Below are positions 20,026-29,069 of a DNA stretch of 64,000 bases, in pieces. Source of the DNA: Pseudomonas peli (GTDB lineage Bacteria; Pseudomonadota; Gammaproteobacteria; Pseudomonadales; Pseudomonadaceae). The notes under the pieces were generated by a model that was not told the origin of the DNA, made no database searches, and saw nothing but the letters and a program-made list of their open reading frames with translations. How positions within the stretch are numbered: position 1 is the stretch's first letter; each line of letters begins with the position of its first letter. The stretch spans positions 930,001 through 994,000 of the forward strand of contig NZ_FMTL01000001.1 of NCBI RefSeq assembly GCF_900099645.1. The letters are read 5' to 3'. A program made the position numbers and the translations under genes.

Positions 20026-20772
20026 TCAAGGCGCGGTGGACTGATAACGCTGCGCCGCCTTGGCGATCCAGCCTTCAGCCTGCATCTGCGCCAGCGCTTC
20101 GCTTACCTGCTGATACTGCGCCTGCAAGCCGCGCTGGCGGGAGAAGCCAATGTACAAATCGGTGCGTGCCTCGGGCTGAAACGCCGCTTTGGCTATATGG
20201 CCATTCCAGCGCGCATCGCGCAATTCATAGTCGACCTGACAATCGGTGCCGATCACCGTTTGCAAGCGGCCACGCACCAGCATTTCCAGTAACTGCCCTT
20301 CAGTATTGACCGCGGTTTTGCGCAGTTGCGGATCTGAATCAAACGGCTCGAAGTACGCCGACTCCAGCACATGACCAATCGTCAGGTTGGCCAGCTGGCT
20401 GTAGCTCTGCAGCGCCTTGGCCAGCGCCGGTGCAGCATAGAAACGCGGCGCACAAGCGTAGTAAGGCTGTGCGAGGTAATGGATATAGCCCTCACGCTCC
20501 GGGGTTTTCGCCAACCCCGTCATCAAGTCCGCCTTGCCGTTCTGCAGCGCCGCCAAGCCGCGCGCCCAGGGCGCACGCTGGACATCGAAGCGCAACCCGG
20601 TGCGTTGAGTGAGTTGCTCGAGCACATCAATGTCCAGCCCCGTTAACGGGCCATCACCTTCCTGCATACGGAACGGTGGCCAGATATCGGTCATGACCCG
20701 CAACGCAGGCGGCTCCTCTGCGTACAGCGGCGCGCCGAGCAACAGCAGTAAAACGGGCCATGCGCGGCGCAT
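20026..20772 (-). CDS. Periplasmic solute-binding protein, family 3 (orphan)
   Basis: The 248-residue product has a signal peptide (MRRAWPVLLLLLGAPLYA) and an amino-acid-type solute-binding fold: LRVMTDIWPPFRM, then GLDIDVLEQLTQRTGLRFDV. No permease or ATPase gene is nearby, so it may be a stand-alone binding or sensory protein. Its ATG overlaps the stop of the upstream SDR gene, implying coupled translation. A second orphan of the same class is encoded at 23196-23942. Confidence 0.85.
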   Translation of the reverse strand: MRRAWPVLLLLLGAPLYAEEPPALRVMTDIWPPFRMQEGDGPLTGLDIDVLEQLTQRTGLRFDVQRAPWARGLAALQNGKADLMTGLAKTPEREGYIHYLAQPYYACAPRFYAAPALAKALQSYSQLANLTIGHVLESAYFEPFDSDPQLRKTAVNTEGQLLEMLVRGRLQTVIGTDCQVDYELRDARWNGHIAKAAFQPEARTDLYIGFSRQRGLQAQYQQVSEALAQMQAEGWIAKAAQRYQSTAP

Positions 20773-21617
20773 CAGGACCGTCCTGCACGCTGCGGCTTCA
20801 AGCCGGACAGGCGCGGCAGCAGCACCCGTTCGAACAGCCGTGGGAAAAACCGCGCCAGCACCCGCGCGCGCCAGTCGACATTGGACAACACCAGCAGCCG
20901 ACGACGCTTCAAGGCGCCTTGGTAGATCGCCTCAGCGACATCCTGCGGCGAAGCCACCGAGCCCATGGCCAACGGTGGTTGCGCCGCCACCGAGCCGTCA
21001 CCGACCAAGGCATTTTTGCGCAAATCAGTGGCGGTAAAGCCAGGGCATACCAGCATCACATTGACCCCGGAGCCCTTCAGCTCATAGCGCAGGGTTTCAA
21101 ACAGACCATGCAGGGCATGCTTGCTGGAGTTATAGGCACTGCGATAAAGCAGCGGCGCAAAGCCTGAGAGAGAGCTGAGCACGATGATCTGCCCGCCACG
21201 GGCGATCAAACTGGGCAAAGCAGCCTTGGTGCAGTGCAGCGCGCCAAAATAGTTGACCGCCATAATCCGCTGAAACACCGCCAGTTCGGTGTCGGCAAAA
21301 CTGCTGCGGTGGGTAATGCCGGCGTTGTTGACCAGCACATCGATACCGCCAAAGCGTTCGACGGTCAGCGCCAGCGCCCGCTCAACTGCCGCGGCATCGG
21401 CCACATCGCAGAGTACGCCCAGAGCCTCGGCGTTGTGGTGATCGGCAAGGTGTTGCACCAGGCTGTCGAGCGCCTGCTGCTGCAGATCAAAGATCACCAG
21501 CCGTGCGCCGGCCTGTGCCAAGCGCATGGCCAGCGCGCGGCCAATACCGGCACAGCCGCCCGTAATCACCACAACTTTGCGGTCGAATACCTTGTTGGCG
21601 AACACCTTGCGGTACAT
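20772..21617 (-). CDS. Short-chain dehydrogenase/reductase (SDR)
   Basis: This NAD(P)-dependent oxidoreductase has a Rossmann fold. The 281-residue product shows the classical-SDR nucleotide loop TGGCAGIG, the VLVNNAGIT motif, and the active-site SLSGFAPLLYRSAYNSSKHA with Ser, Tyr and Lys in the right spacing. The C-terminal extension is basic. I chose the start MYRKVFANKVF at 21617 because GGAGACAG lies before it; an upstream ATG exists at 21644. The substrate is unknown. Confidence 0.9.
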   Translation of the reverse strand: MYRKVFANKVFDRKVVVITGGCAGIGRALAMRLAQAGARLVIFDLQQQALDSLVQHLADHHNAEALGVLCDVADAAAVERALALTVERFGGIDVLVNNAGITHRSSFADTELAVFQRIMAVNYFGALHCTKAALPSLIARGGQIIVLSSLSGFAPLLYRSAYNSSKHALHGLFETLRYELKGSGVNVMLVCPGFTATDLRKNALVGDGSVAAQPPLAMGSVASPQDVAEAIYQGALKRRRLLVLSNVDWRARVLARFFPRLFERVLLPRLSGLKPQRAGRS

Positions 21618-21653
21618 AACCTGTCTCCAACCCAGTGACTGCAAAAGCGGTTA

Positions 21654-21893
21654 CTACAACCTGTTATGGCTGCCATCGCAACAAGGCGGTATCTGGGTGT
21701 GCTTGCAGCCACAGAAGTACAGAGTGGCGTCCTCGTCTGCGTGGAACTTCAACGGGGTAAAACCGCTGCCTTTATGCTTGCCGTCGCAGAACGGCTGTGC
21801 GGCGCTGAGCCCGCAGCGGCACCAGAAGTAGTCGTTGCCGGCGGTGACCGCAACCGCATAGGGGCTGCGCTGGGCAATCGTTGGGTGAGTCAT
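21654..21893 (-). CDS. CDGSH-type iron-sulfur protein (two clusters)
   Basis: This small 79-residue protein carries two CDGSH iron-sulfur motifs of the 3Cys-1His type that bind 2Fe-2S clusters: C25, C27, C36, H40 (first) and C61, C63, C72, H76 (second). The start at 21893 has an AGGAGG ribosome site just before it, so the longer frame from 21947 is unlikely. Bacterial CDGSH proteins are implicated in iron or redox homeostasis, but this one has no assigned role. Confidence 0.92.
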   Translation of the reverse strand: MTHPTIAQRSPYAVAVTAGNDYFWCRCGLSAAQPFCDGKHKGSGFTPLKFHADEDATLYFCGCKHTQIPPCCDGSHNRL

Positions 21894-21994
21894 GTGACCT
21901 CCTGAAGCACCCGAGCGGGGCGCTGCAACATCGGCAGCATCGGCCATCTCCGGTATGCTCCCACAGCATAGTTCACCTGCCGGCGATCCTGTTT

Positions 21995-23086
21995 ATGCCC
22001 CTGCCCCGATTCCTGCGCCTTCTCCTGCTCAGCCTGGCCAGCCTGTGCTGCGTGCTGGCGGCACTGATCTACAGCCTGACCTGGCACCCAGCCGCCCGCG
22101 AAGCCGCCCCAGTGAGCTGCCAGACCAACGCGCCGCAACTGCAACCCGGCCAGGCTCTGAAAGTGATGACCTGGAATATCCAATACCTGGCCGGCAAGCG
22201 CTATGTGTTCTGGTACGACCTGGTCGATGGCAACGGCCCCGACCAGCGCCCTAGTGCGCAAGACTTGGCGTTTACCCTGGATGAAGTCGCCCGCATTCTG
22301 CGTGACGAGCAGCCCGATATCGTCCTGCTGCAAGAACTGCACAACGGTACCAAAGCCACGGACTATCAGAACCAGCTCGCACTGTTGCACGAGCGTTTAA
22401 GTGACCTGTATCCGTGCAGCAGCCAGGCCTATTACTGGAAAGCCGCCTTTGTGCCGCACCCGCAGATTCTCGGCAGCGTCGGCATGCAGCTGGGCACCCT
22501 CAGCCGCTTCCAGATATCCCACGCCGAACGCCTGCAACTGCCGCTGATGCCCGCCAACCTGATAAGCCGCCAATTCAACCTCAAGCGTGCCTTGCTGGTC
22601 AGTCACCTACCCGTGCGTGGCGGTGGCGAACTGGTCGCCATCAACACCCATCTGGATGCCTTCGCCCAAGGAAATGAAACCATGCAGCGCCAAGTGGCCA
22701 TGACCCGCAGCCTGCTCGACCAGCTCCAGGCCGACGTCAAACCCTGGGTAATCGGCGGCGACTTCAACCTGTTGCCTACCGGCCAGTACCAGCGCCTGCC
22801 TGAGAACCAGCGCAGCTGGTACAGCCCCACCAGTGAGCTACAGCAACTGGCTGAGCGCTACCCGATGGTGCCGAGCCTGGAGCAGGCCAGCGGCTCAGAA
22901 CAGACGCGCTGGTACACCCATTACCCCAACGATCCGGCAGTGACTGGCCCGGATCGTACCCTCGACTACCTGTTCCACAGCCCACAGCTGACGCTACTCG
23001 ACAGCCAGGTACGCCAACACGACAGTTTAGGCATTTCTGACCACCTGCCGGTGCTCGCCCGCCTGCTGCTGCCGACGCTGGACTAA
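21995..23086 (+). CDS. Endonuclease/exonuclease/phosphatase (EEP) family protein, membrane-anchored or exported
   Basis: This is a 363-residue member of the DNase I / inositol-phosphatase fold. An N-terminal hydrophobic segment (RFLRLLLLSLASLCCVLAAL) anchors or exports it. Catalytic motifs include MTWNIQYLAG, IVLLQEL, WVIGGDFNLLPTG, PDRTLDYLF and the terminal GISDHLPV. The true substrate could be nucleic acid or a phospholipid or phosphodiester. The start at 21995 puts the hydrophobic helix at the N-terminus, although the ribosome site is weak. Confidence 0.85.
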   Translation: MPLPRFLRLLLLSLASLCCVLAALIYSLTWHPAAREAAPVSCQTNAPQLQPGQALKVMTWNIQYLAGKRYVFWYDLVDGNGPDQRPSAQDLAFTLDEVARILRDEQPDIVLLQELHNGTKATDYQNQLALLHERLSDLYPCSSQAYYWKAAFVPHPQILGSVGMQLGTLSRFQISHAERLQLPLMPANLISRQFNLKRALLVSHLPVRGGGELVAINTHLDAFAQGNETMQRQVAMTRSLLDQLQADVKPWVIGGDFNLLPTGQYQRLPENQRSWYSPTSELQQLAERYPMVPSLEQASGSEQTRWYTHYPNDPAVTGPDRTLDYLFHSPQLTLLDSQVRQHDSLGISDHLPVLARLLLPTLD

Positions 23087-23195
23087 GCTTTTTCAGCAAG
23101 TCACTGGACAAAACTGCTGGCAGTTAGCCATGCTCGGGTTGTGTGACATTTTTATAACGAAAAGACGGCAGATAGCCGCAGTACGTACCCATTTG

Positions 23196-23942
23196 ATGCC
23201 ACGATTTCTCTGCCTCGCGCTGGCTGTAGCCTTGCACTGCAGCGCCAGCCTCGCCGCTTCTGCCGCCGATGATTCGCGACCATTGGTGCACGTGGGGTAT
23301 TACGAGTTTCCACCTTATTCCTACACGGACAGCCAAGGGCGCGCCAAAGGCGCCATATTGCAGTTGAGCAAACGCCTGCTGGAACATGCGGGCTATCGCA
23401 CCACACTGCGCTCCTACCCCAGCGCACGGCTGTACAACGCTATTCAGGATGGCAGCGTACAGGTCTGGCCGGGCGCACCGGGCAAACTGGAATTGCGCGA
23501 GCACACCCTGGAAACCCAAACCCTGTTGGGGGAGATCGTGCTCAACCTGTATTTCCGCCGTGACACCCTGATGCCGCGCCTGCCTGACGACCTCAAGGGT
23601 CGCGGCGTGATCATGATCAGTGGTTACACCTACTGGCAGACGGTCAACGAAATGCTCAACGACCCGCAACTGGCCGTAGAGCAACACCGCACCGGCACTC
23701 ACACCGCCGCATTGGAAATGCTCCAGCGCCGCCGCGGCGACTTCCTTCTCGATTACCAAACCCCGGTGGAGCAGGCGCGCAAACGCCTGGGCATGTCCGA
23801 GCTGCCGTATGTGGAACTGCAGCGCATCCCGCTGAAGCTGATTGTGTCCAATAAAGCCCCCGGCGCCGAAGCCCTGCGCGATGCGCTGGATCGGGCCTAT
23901 GCCGAGCTTCAGGCGGCCGGCGAAGACCTGCGCCTGCCCTGA
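23196..23942 (+). CDS. Periplasmic solute-binding protein, family 3 (orphan)
   Basis: The 248-residue product has a signal peptide (MPRFLCLALAVALHC, ending near ASA) followed by a family 3 binding fold (VHVGYYEFPPYSYTDSQGRA, then GAILQLSKRLLEHAGY). An earlier ATG at 23130 would place charged sequence before the signal peptide and is less likely. No transporter genes adjoin. It is convergent with hrpB, with only 3 bases between stops and no terminator visible. Confidence 0.82.
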   Translation: MPRFLCLALAVALHCSASLAASAADDSRPLVHVGYYEFPPYSYTDSQGRAKGAILQLSKRLLEHAGYRTTLRSYPSARLYNAIQDGSVQVWPGAPGKLELREHTLETQTLLGEIVLNLYFRRDTLMPRLPDDLKGRGVIMISGYTYWQTVNEMLNDPQLAVEQHRTGTHTAALEMLQRRRGDFLLDYQTPVEQARKRLGMSELPYVELQRIPLKLIVSNKAPGAEALRDALDRAYAELQAAGEDLRLP

Positions 23943-23945
23943 AGC

Positions 23946-26480
23946 CTACTTGCGCGGCTTGGCCCGCGCGGTGGGTTCGGCGATCAGCGGATCATCCGGC
24001 CAGTAGTGTTTTGGATAGCGCCCCTTGAGGTCTTTCTTCACCTCGGCATAGGTGCTGCGCCAGAAGTTGGCCAGGTCCTGAGTCACCTGCACTGGCCGCC
24101 TCGCCGGCGACAGCAGGTGCAACTTGACCACCTGGCGACCGCCGGCAATGCGTGGCGTATCGGCCAGACCGAACAGCTCCTGTAAACGCACCGCCAACAC
24201 CGGCGGCTGCTCGCTGTAATCCAGACTGATGCGCGAACCAGACGGCACCTGCACGCTGCGTGGCGCCAACTCATCCAGACGCTGCGGCAGCGGCCAGGGC
24301 AGCAGATTCAGCAACAGGCTGGGCAAATCCAGATTGGCGAAGTGACTGAGCCGGGTGACGTTATCCAGATAGGGCTGTAGCCAACTCTCCAGCGTCGCCA
24401 GCAAGGCAGCATCACTGACATCGGGCCATTCGCTGGCGTCTTTGCTGGCCAGATCCAGCGTGCGCAGCAACGCCACCCGCGCCTGCCATTGGCGCAGCTC
24501 CGGCGTCCAGGGCAACAGCGCCAGGCCCTTGCGCCGCACAAGGCCGAGCATGGCGCGACTGCGCTGTTGCGCATCAAGCCCGGTCAGCGGCTCACGCGAC
24601 AACACCAGCTCACCGACCTTGCGCTGGCGTTCGGCGCGCAGGGCGCCTTCGCGTTCATCCCAATCCAGCACGTCCAGGTTGCAGACCTGCTCAGCCAGCA
24701 CCCCCTCGAATAGCTTTGGATCCAGCTCAGCGGCCAGGTAGATGCGCTCTTCACGCTGCCCCTGGCGGCTGCCCAGGTCCGCTACCACCAGCCAGCTGTG
24801 TTTCATCAAGCCATCGACCTCGGCAAACAGTGCCGCCCGACCGTTGGCCAAACGGTATTCCGCGCCGCCGTCACGCCGCTGCTGAGCGATGCGATCCGGG
24901 TAGGCAAACGCCAGCAACGCGCCCAGCCAGCGCGGATGCTCGGGATCGCTGACTGCCTGCGGGCTGGGCCGGCGCTTGAGGTACCCCTGAAACTGCCGGG
25001 CCAGTTGCCGGGCGCGCTGCACCCCGCCCTGACTGCCGCGCGCGCCGCGTGACTCACCCGCCAGCAAGGCCAATCGGCTGTGCAGATCAGCGCCCGCGCC
25101 ACGCAGAATGTCGCGTTCGCCGAGCAACGCAGCCAGATCGCAGGCCAATGGGCCAAGGCCCAACTCCTGACCGCGCAGCAGCAGATGGGCGATACGTGGA
25201 TGAGTCGGCAGCTCAGCCATGGCCTGACCGTGAGCGGTCAATTTGCCTTGAGCATCCACCGCGCCCAGCCGCTCCAATAGCTCCAAAGCCTGGGCATAGG
25301 CCGCCGCCGGCGGCGGATCAAGCCAGACCAGTTCGGCCGGCTGCACGCCCCAGCGCACCAGCTGCAAGGCCAGGCCGGCGAGGTCGGCCTGGAGCATCTC
25401 CGCCGTGCCGTATGCAGCCAATCGCTCATGCTGCGCCTGCGACCACAGCCGATAACAGACGCCCGGTTGCAAGCGCCCAGCCCGCCCGCTGCGCTGAGTG
25501 GCCGAGGCGCGGGAAATACGCTGGGTGTCCAGGCGGGTCATGCCGCTGTTCGGGTCAAAACACGGTACCCGCGCCAGGCCGGCATCGATTACCACCCGCA
25601 CGCCATCGATGGTCAGGCTGGTTTCGGCGATATTGGTCGCCAGCACCACCTTGCGCAGGCCAAGTGGTGAAGGCTCGATGGCAGCGCGCTGGGCGCTAAG
25701 ATCCAGTTCGCCATGCAGCGGGCAGAGCAGAATGTCGCGACGTCCGGCCAGGGACTCTGCCAGTTGTTCATTGACCCGGCGAATCTCCGCCTGCCCCGGC
25801 AGAAACACCAGCAGGCTGCCCGGTTCATCGGCCAGCGCTTGCAGGATGGTCTGCAGCACTTTCGGCTCGACCCACTCGCCCGCCTGCCAGGGCGCGCCCC
25901 AGCGTATATCCACAGGGAACATCCGCCCTTCGCTGCGCAGCACCGGCGCATCGCCGAGCAGGCCCGCCAACCGCTCACCTTCAAGGGTTGCCGACATCAG
26001 CAGCACCTTCAGCGGCAGTTCGCCGGAGTCCGCACCACGAAACATCGCTCGACCATTCAGGCACAGCGCCAGCGCCAGGTCCGCATCCAGACTGCGCTCA
26101 TGAAATTCATCGAAGATCACCAGGCCGACGCCTTCCAGCGCCGGGTCGTCCTGCAGCCGCCGCGCCAGAATGCCTTCAGTGACCACTTCGATACGGGTGC
26201 GCGGGCCTACCTTGCTGTCCAGGCGGATGCGATAACCGACGGTTTCCCCCACCGCCTCACCCAGCTCACTGGCCAGGCGCTCGGCCGCAGCGCGCGCCGC
26301 CAACCGCCGAGGCTCAAGCATGATGATGGTCTGCCCGGCCAGCCAGGGCTGGGTCAGCAGCGCCAGCGGCACGCGGGTGGTCTTGCCGGCACCGGGCGGC
26401 GCTTCGAGCACCGCTTCGTCACGCAGGGCAAGGGCCTGACACAGCTCAGGCAGCAGCACATCGATTGGCAGGGAATTCAT
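23946..26480 (-). CDS. hrpB: ATP-dependent helicase HrpB
   Basis: HrpB is a DEAH-box superfamily 2 RNA helicase found in most gammaproteobacteria; the E. coli gene is dispensable and its RNA target is unclear. The 844-residue product shows Walker A (GAGKT at about residues 30-34), the DEFHERSLDADLAL Walker B box, VVLATNIAETSLTIDG, and the QRSGRAGRLQPG motif VI. The C-terminal HrpB domain is full length. The start at 26480 (MNSLPIDVLLPEL) fits homologues better than the ATG at 26495. Confidence 0.95.
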   Translation of the reverse strand: MNSLPIDVLLPELCQALALRDEAVLEAPPGAGKTTRVPLALLTQPWLAGQTIIMLEPRRLAARAAAERLASELGEAVGETVGYRIRLDSKVGPRTRIEVVTEGILARRLQDDPALEGVGLVIFDEFHERSLDADLALALCLNGRAMFRGADSGELPLKVLLMSATLEGERLAGLLGDAPVLRSEGRMFPVDIRWGAPWQAGEWVEPKVLQTILQALADEPGSLLVFLPGQAEIRRVNEQLAESLAGRRDILLCPLHGELDLSAQRAAIEPSPLGLRKVVLATNIAETSLTIDGVRVVIDAGLARVPCFDPNSGMTRLDTQRISRASATQRSGRAGRLQPGVCYRLWSQAQHERLAAYGTAEMLQADLAGLALQLVRWGVQPAELVWLDPPPAAAYAQALELLERLGAVDAQGKLTAHGQAMAELPTHPRIAHLLLRGQELGLGPLACDLAALLGERDILRGAGADLHSRLALLAGESRGARGSQGGVQRARQLARQFQGYLKRRPSPQAVSDPEHPRWLGALLAFAYPDRIAQQRRDGGAEYRLANGRAALFAEVDGLMKHSWLVVADLGSRQGQREERIYLAAELDPKLFEGVLAEQVCNLDVLDWDEREGALRAERQRKVGELVLSREPLTGLDAQQRSRAMLGLVRRKGLALLPWTPELRQWQARVALLRTLDLASKDASEWPDVSDAALLATLESWLQPYLDNVTRLSHFANLDLPSLLLNLLPWPLPQRLDELAPRSVQVPSGSRISLDYSEQPPVLAVRLQELFGLADTPRIAGGRQVVKLHLLSPARRPVQVTQDLANFWRSTYAEVKKDLKGRYPKHYWPDDPLIAEPTARAKPRK

Positions 26481-26646
26481 GCGGGCTCCATTCAAGGCGC
26501 GGGATTATAACGGCGAACCTGTAGAGCATTGGCGCTGTCTGAGTGTTAGGTATGGCTGCGCGAAATAGCGCTGGCAGCGCCTGACGCAGCGGCATTGCAA
26601 TACAGGCATTGGTATAGTTGCGCCACTTTTTCCATGGAGATGTTCA

Positions 26647-27066
26647 ATGCGCACCCAAACCCGCGTTATCGGTGGCCTTATCGTCGCCGCGTTGCTCACC
26701 CAACTGACCGCCTGCGGCACCCTGTTCTTCCCGGATCGCCGCGGCCAAATCGAAGGCCGCATCGACCCCATGGTGGCTGGGCTTAACGCTATCGGCATCC
26801 TGTTCTATGTGATCCCAGGACTGATCGCCTTTGGTATCGACTTCGCCACCGGCGCGATCTACCTACCGGGCGGCCTGACCTCGCAAGTTGACCCGCAAGA
26901 CCTGCAGAATGTGGTGGATGCTGACGGCAAGGTCGATCCGATCAAGCTCAAGGCACTGATCGAAGTGCAAACGGGCCACAGCCTGCCGCTCGATGACCCG
27001 CGCCTGATTCAGCACAGCGGCAGTGCCGAGCAACTGGCAGCCTATGGTCTGCGCCCAGCAGCCTAA
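26647..27066 (+). CDS. Small lipoprotein of unknown function
   Basis: This 139-residue lipoprotein has lipobox LTAC (C23), then a hydrophobic segment near residues 43-65 (GLNAIGILFYVIPGLIAFGI) and a soluble C-terminal part. I know similar Pseudomonas proteins only as hypotheticals. It lies between hrpB and the CDF metal transporter gene, and I recall a hypothetical gene at the same place in PAO1. A terminator follows at 27091. Confidence 0.8.
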   Translation: MRTQTRVIGGLIVAALLTQLTACGTLFFPDRRGQIEGRIDPMVAGLNAIGILFYVIPGLIAFGIDFATGAIYLPGGLTSQVDPQDLQNVVDADGKVDPIKLKALIEVQTGHSLPLDDPRLIQHSGSAEQLAAYGLRPAA

Positions 27067-27090
27067 GCCCGGCACCAGCAAGCCCAAACT

Positions 27091-27117
27091 AAAAGCCCGT
27101 TTTCCGACGGGCTTTTG
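27091..27117 (+). terminator. Rho-independent terminator
   Basis: An AAAAGCCCGT/ACGGGCTTTT-type hairpin follows the lipoprotein gene. Confidence 0.85.
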
Positions 27118-27164
27118 TTATTTAGCGCTAACCTTGGCAGAACTCGCCCCATTCTGGATAGCCC

Positions 27165-28061
27165 GTGAACATACAGCCGCAACACGCCCGCCTGATGCGC
27201 CTGGCGACCTTCGCCGCACTGGCGGCGGCACTTACGCTGGCACTGGCCAAAGCCATTGCCTGGTGGCTCAGCGGCTCGGTCAGCCTGCTGGCGGGGCTGA
27301 CCGACTCGCTGCTTGATGGCGCCGCCTCGCTGCTCAACCTGATCGCCGTGCACTACGCCCTGCGCCCGGCCGATGAGGATCACCGCTACGGTCACGGCAA
27401 AGCCGAGGCTCTGGCTGGACTGGGCCAGGCACTGTTTATCGGCGCCAGCGCGATCTTAGTCGGCAGTCACGCCATCGATCGCCTGCTCAATCCCGAACCG
27501 ATTGGTGCACCGGCCCTGGGCATCGCGGTGATGCTGCTGTCGCTGGCAATCACCATCGCCCTGCTGATGTTTCAGAACCATGTGGTGAAACTGACCGGCT
27601 CCACCGCGATTCGCGCCGATTCGCTGCACTACCGCTCGGACCTGTTACTCAACAGCAGCATCCTCCTGGCATTGCTGCTGGCCAGTTACGGCTGGCCGCA
27701 GCTGGACGCCATCTTCGGTATCGGCATTGCGCTGTATATCTTCTGGAGCGCCATCAGCATCGTCCGCGAAGCCGCCACCGTCCTGATGGATCAGGAGCTC
27801 GACCCGCAGATCAGCGCACAGATGCACAGCCTGGCCTGCGCCGTGCCCGGCGTGCTGGGCGTGCATGACTTGCGCACGCGGCTCTCCGGCACCCACTGGT
27901 TTGTGCAGCTGCATGTGGAGCTGCCGGGCGAGTTGAGCCTGCAGCATGCCCACGGCCTATGCGATCAGGTTGAAGCGGCGATCCGCAGCGAGTTCCCCCG
28001 TGCCGAGGTACTGGTACACGCCGACCCGAGCAATGCGGCACCGCCAGCAACGGCCTCTTGA
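27165..28061 (+). CDS. fieF: Cation diffusion facilitator family metal exporter, FieF-like
   Basis: This is an inner-membrane antiporter that exports divalent metals (Zn, Fe or Cd in FieF) in exchange for protons. The 298-residue product has six membrane helices and the metal-site pattern of FieF: D47 and D51 in DSLLDG of helix 2, and H155 and D159 in HYRSD of helix 5. The cytoplasmic metallochaperone-like C-terminal domain follows (about residues 210-290). It starts at GTG 27165. Which metal it carries cannot be told from sequence alone. Confidence 0.88.
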   Translation: MNIQPQHARLMRLATFAALAAALTLALAKAIAWWLSGSVSLLAGLTDSLLDGAASLLNLIAVHYALRPADEDHRYGHGKAEALAGLGQALFIGASAILVGSHAIDRLLNPEPIGAPALGIAVMLLSLAITIALLMFQNHVVKLTGSTAIRADSLHYRSDLLLNSSILLALLLASYGWPQLDAIFGIGIALYIFWSAISIVREAATVLMDQELDPQISAQMHSLACAVPGVLGVHDLRTRLSGTHWFVQLHVELPGELSLQHAHGLCDQVEAAIRSEFPRAEVLVHADPSNAAPPATAS

Positions 28062-28131
28062 AGGTAGCGAGCAGCTAACAGGAGTCGCCTGACACCAGAT
28101 TTAGCGTCGCGTAGCCGAAGACAGCGGGCAC

Positions 28132-28168
28132 AAAAAAGGGGAAGGCCTGCAGGCCTTCCCCTTTTTTG
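28132..28168. terminator. Strong bidirectional terminator
   Basis: A perfect palindrome AAGGGGAAGGCCTGCAGGCC and its mirror is flanked by A and T runs. It follows the CDF gene on the plus strand and would equally end the small minus-strand frame at 28177-28383. Confidence 0.92.
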
Positions 28169-28176
28169 CGTGTCCG

Positions 28177-28383
28177 TCATTGTGGCGATGGTAACGCCTT
28201 TTCTTCGCCTACCTGGTTGGGCAGTGCGAACCCGGGTGCCGTGACGATCCGGTTGGATCGGCGGCGACCGCTCACCTGATTGGGCGAGGCGGCTGGACGT
28301 GTCGTCCGGGCATTGAAGTTGAGATAAAGCTTACGCCTGCCGACGCAGTGAAAGATTGCGAACATTGCTGAAATACCCAGCAC
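28177..28383 (-). CDS. Candidate small protein divergent from the Lrp-type regulator
   Basis: I do not recognise this 68-residue frame. It ends 9 bases before a strong bidirectional terminator and lies head to head with the Lrp gene, the usual layout for a regulator's target. From about residue 22 on, its codons have the GC-rich third positions of neighbouring genes. The product is basic (RTTRPAASPNQVSGRRRSNR) with PNQV present twice. I recall a hypothetical gene between the CDF and Lrp genes in PAO1, but could not check it. The start is uncertain: ATG at 28383 or 28365. It may not be translated. Confidence 0.4.
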   Translation of the reverse strand: MLGISAMFAIFHCVGRRKLYLNFNARTTRPAASPNQVSGRRRSNRIVTAPGFALPNQVGEEKALPSPQ

Positions 28384-28446
28384 TTGCGCAATTAATCACC
28401 ACAAGCGCATCATTCTGCACAACAAAATAACGAAAGCAGGATAAAG

Positions 28447-28926
28447 ATGAACAGACTTGATCGTTACGACCTGAATATCCTCGCTGAATTGCAGCGCGAC
28501 GCCACCCTGTCCAACCAGGACCTGGCCGAACGCATCGGCCTGTCGCCCTCCCCTTGCTCGCGGCGGGTCAAACAGCTCGAAGACGATGGTTATATCCTCG
28601 GCCAGGTCGCCCTGCTCGACCGTAAACAGCTCGGCTTGACGCTGACCGCCTACGTGCTGATCGGCATGGACAAGCACACCCCGGAACGCTTTGAGCATTT
28701 TCAGGAAGAAATCCGCAAATGCCCGCAAGTGCTGGAATGCTGCCTGGTGACAGGGATGGACGCGGACTACCAACTCAAGGTAGTGGTACCGGATATGGAT
28801 CATTACCAGAAACTGCTACTGGGTACCCTGACCCGCATCGAGGGTGTTTCCAGCGTACGCTCCAGCTTTGTGCTGCAGCAGATTCTCTCCAGCACTCAGC
28901 TGCCGTTACAGCACCTGCGCGGCTGA
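28447..28926 (+). CDS. Lrp/AsnC family transcriptional regulator
   Basis: This 159-residue regulator has an N-terminal helix-turn-helix (LSNQDLAERIGLSPSPCSRR, about residues 21-45) and a C-terminal RAM effector-binding domain. Lrp/AsnC proteins form octamers that sense amino acids. The ATG at 28447 has an AGGA ribosome site. No amino-acid gene is adjacent; the divergent small frame at 28177-28383 is the nearest possible target. Confidence 0.92.
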   Translation: MNRLDRYDLNILAELQRDATLSNQDLAERIGLSPSPCSRRVKQLEDDGYILGQVALLDRKQLGLTLTAYVLIGMDKHTPERFEHFQEEIRKCPQVLECCLVTGMDADYQLKVVVPDMDHYQKLLLGTLTRIEGVSSVRSSFVLQQILSSTQLPLQHLRG

Positions 28927-29069
28927 TCGCCGCACCTTGGCAGTGGTCGGCTGGCAGAGCCGCCGATGGTGCGTATAATCGCGGCCTCTGTGCGATGGCC
29001 TTCCTTTCATGCGCCTCGCATAGCGCTGGTCGGCACCCAGCCGAGCACCTGCAGGTTCACGAGGCCCGA

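Noticed and set aside
28719..29069. Upstream extension of the DUF2788 frame into the Lrp gene
   Set aside because: The extension overlaps the real lrp coding region in another frame. The conserved membrane protein begins at the ATG at 29070, which has its own GAGG.
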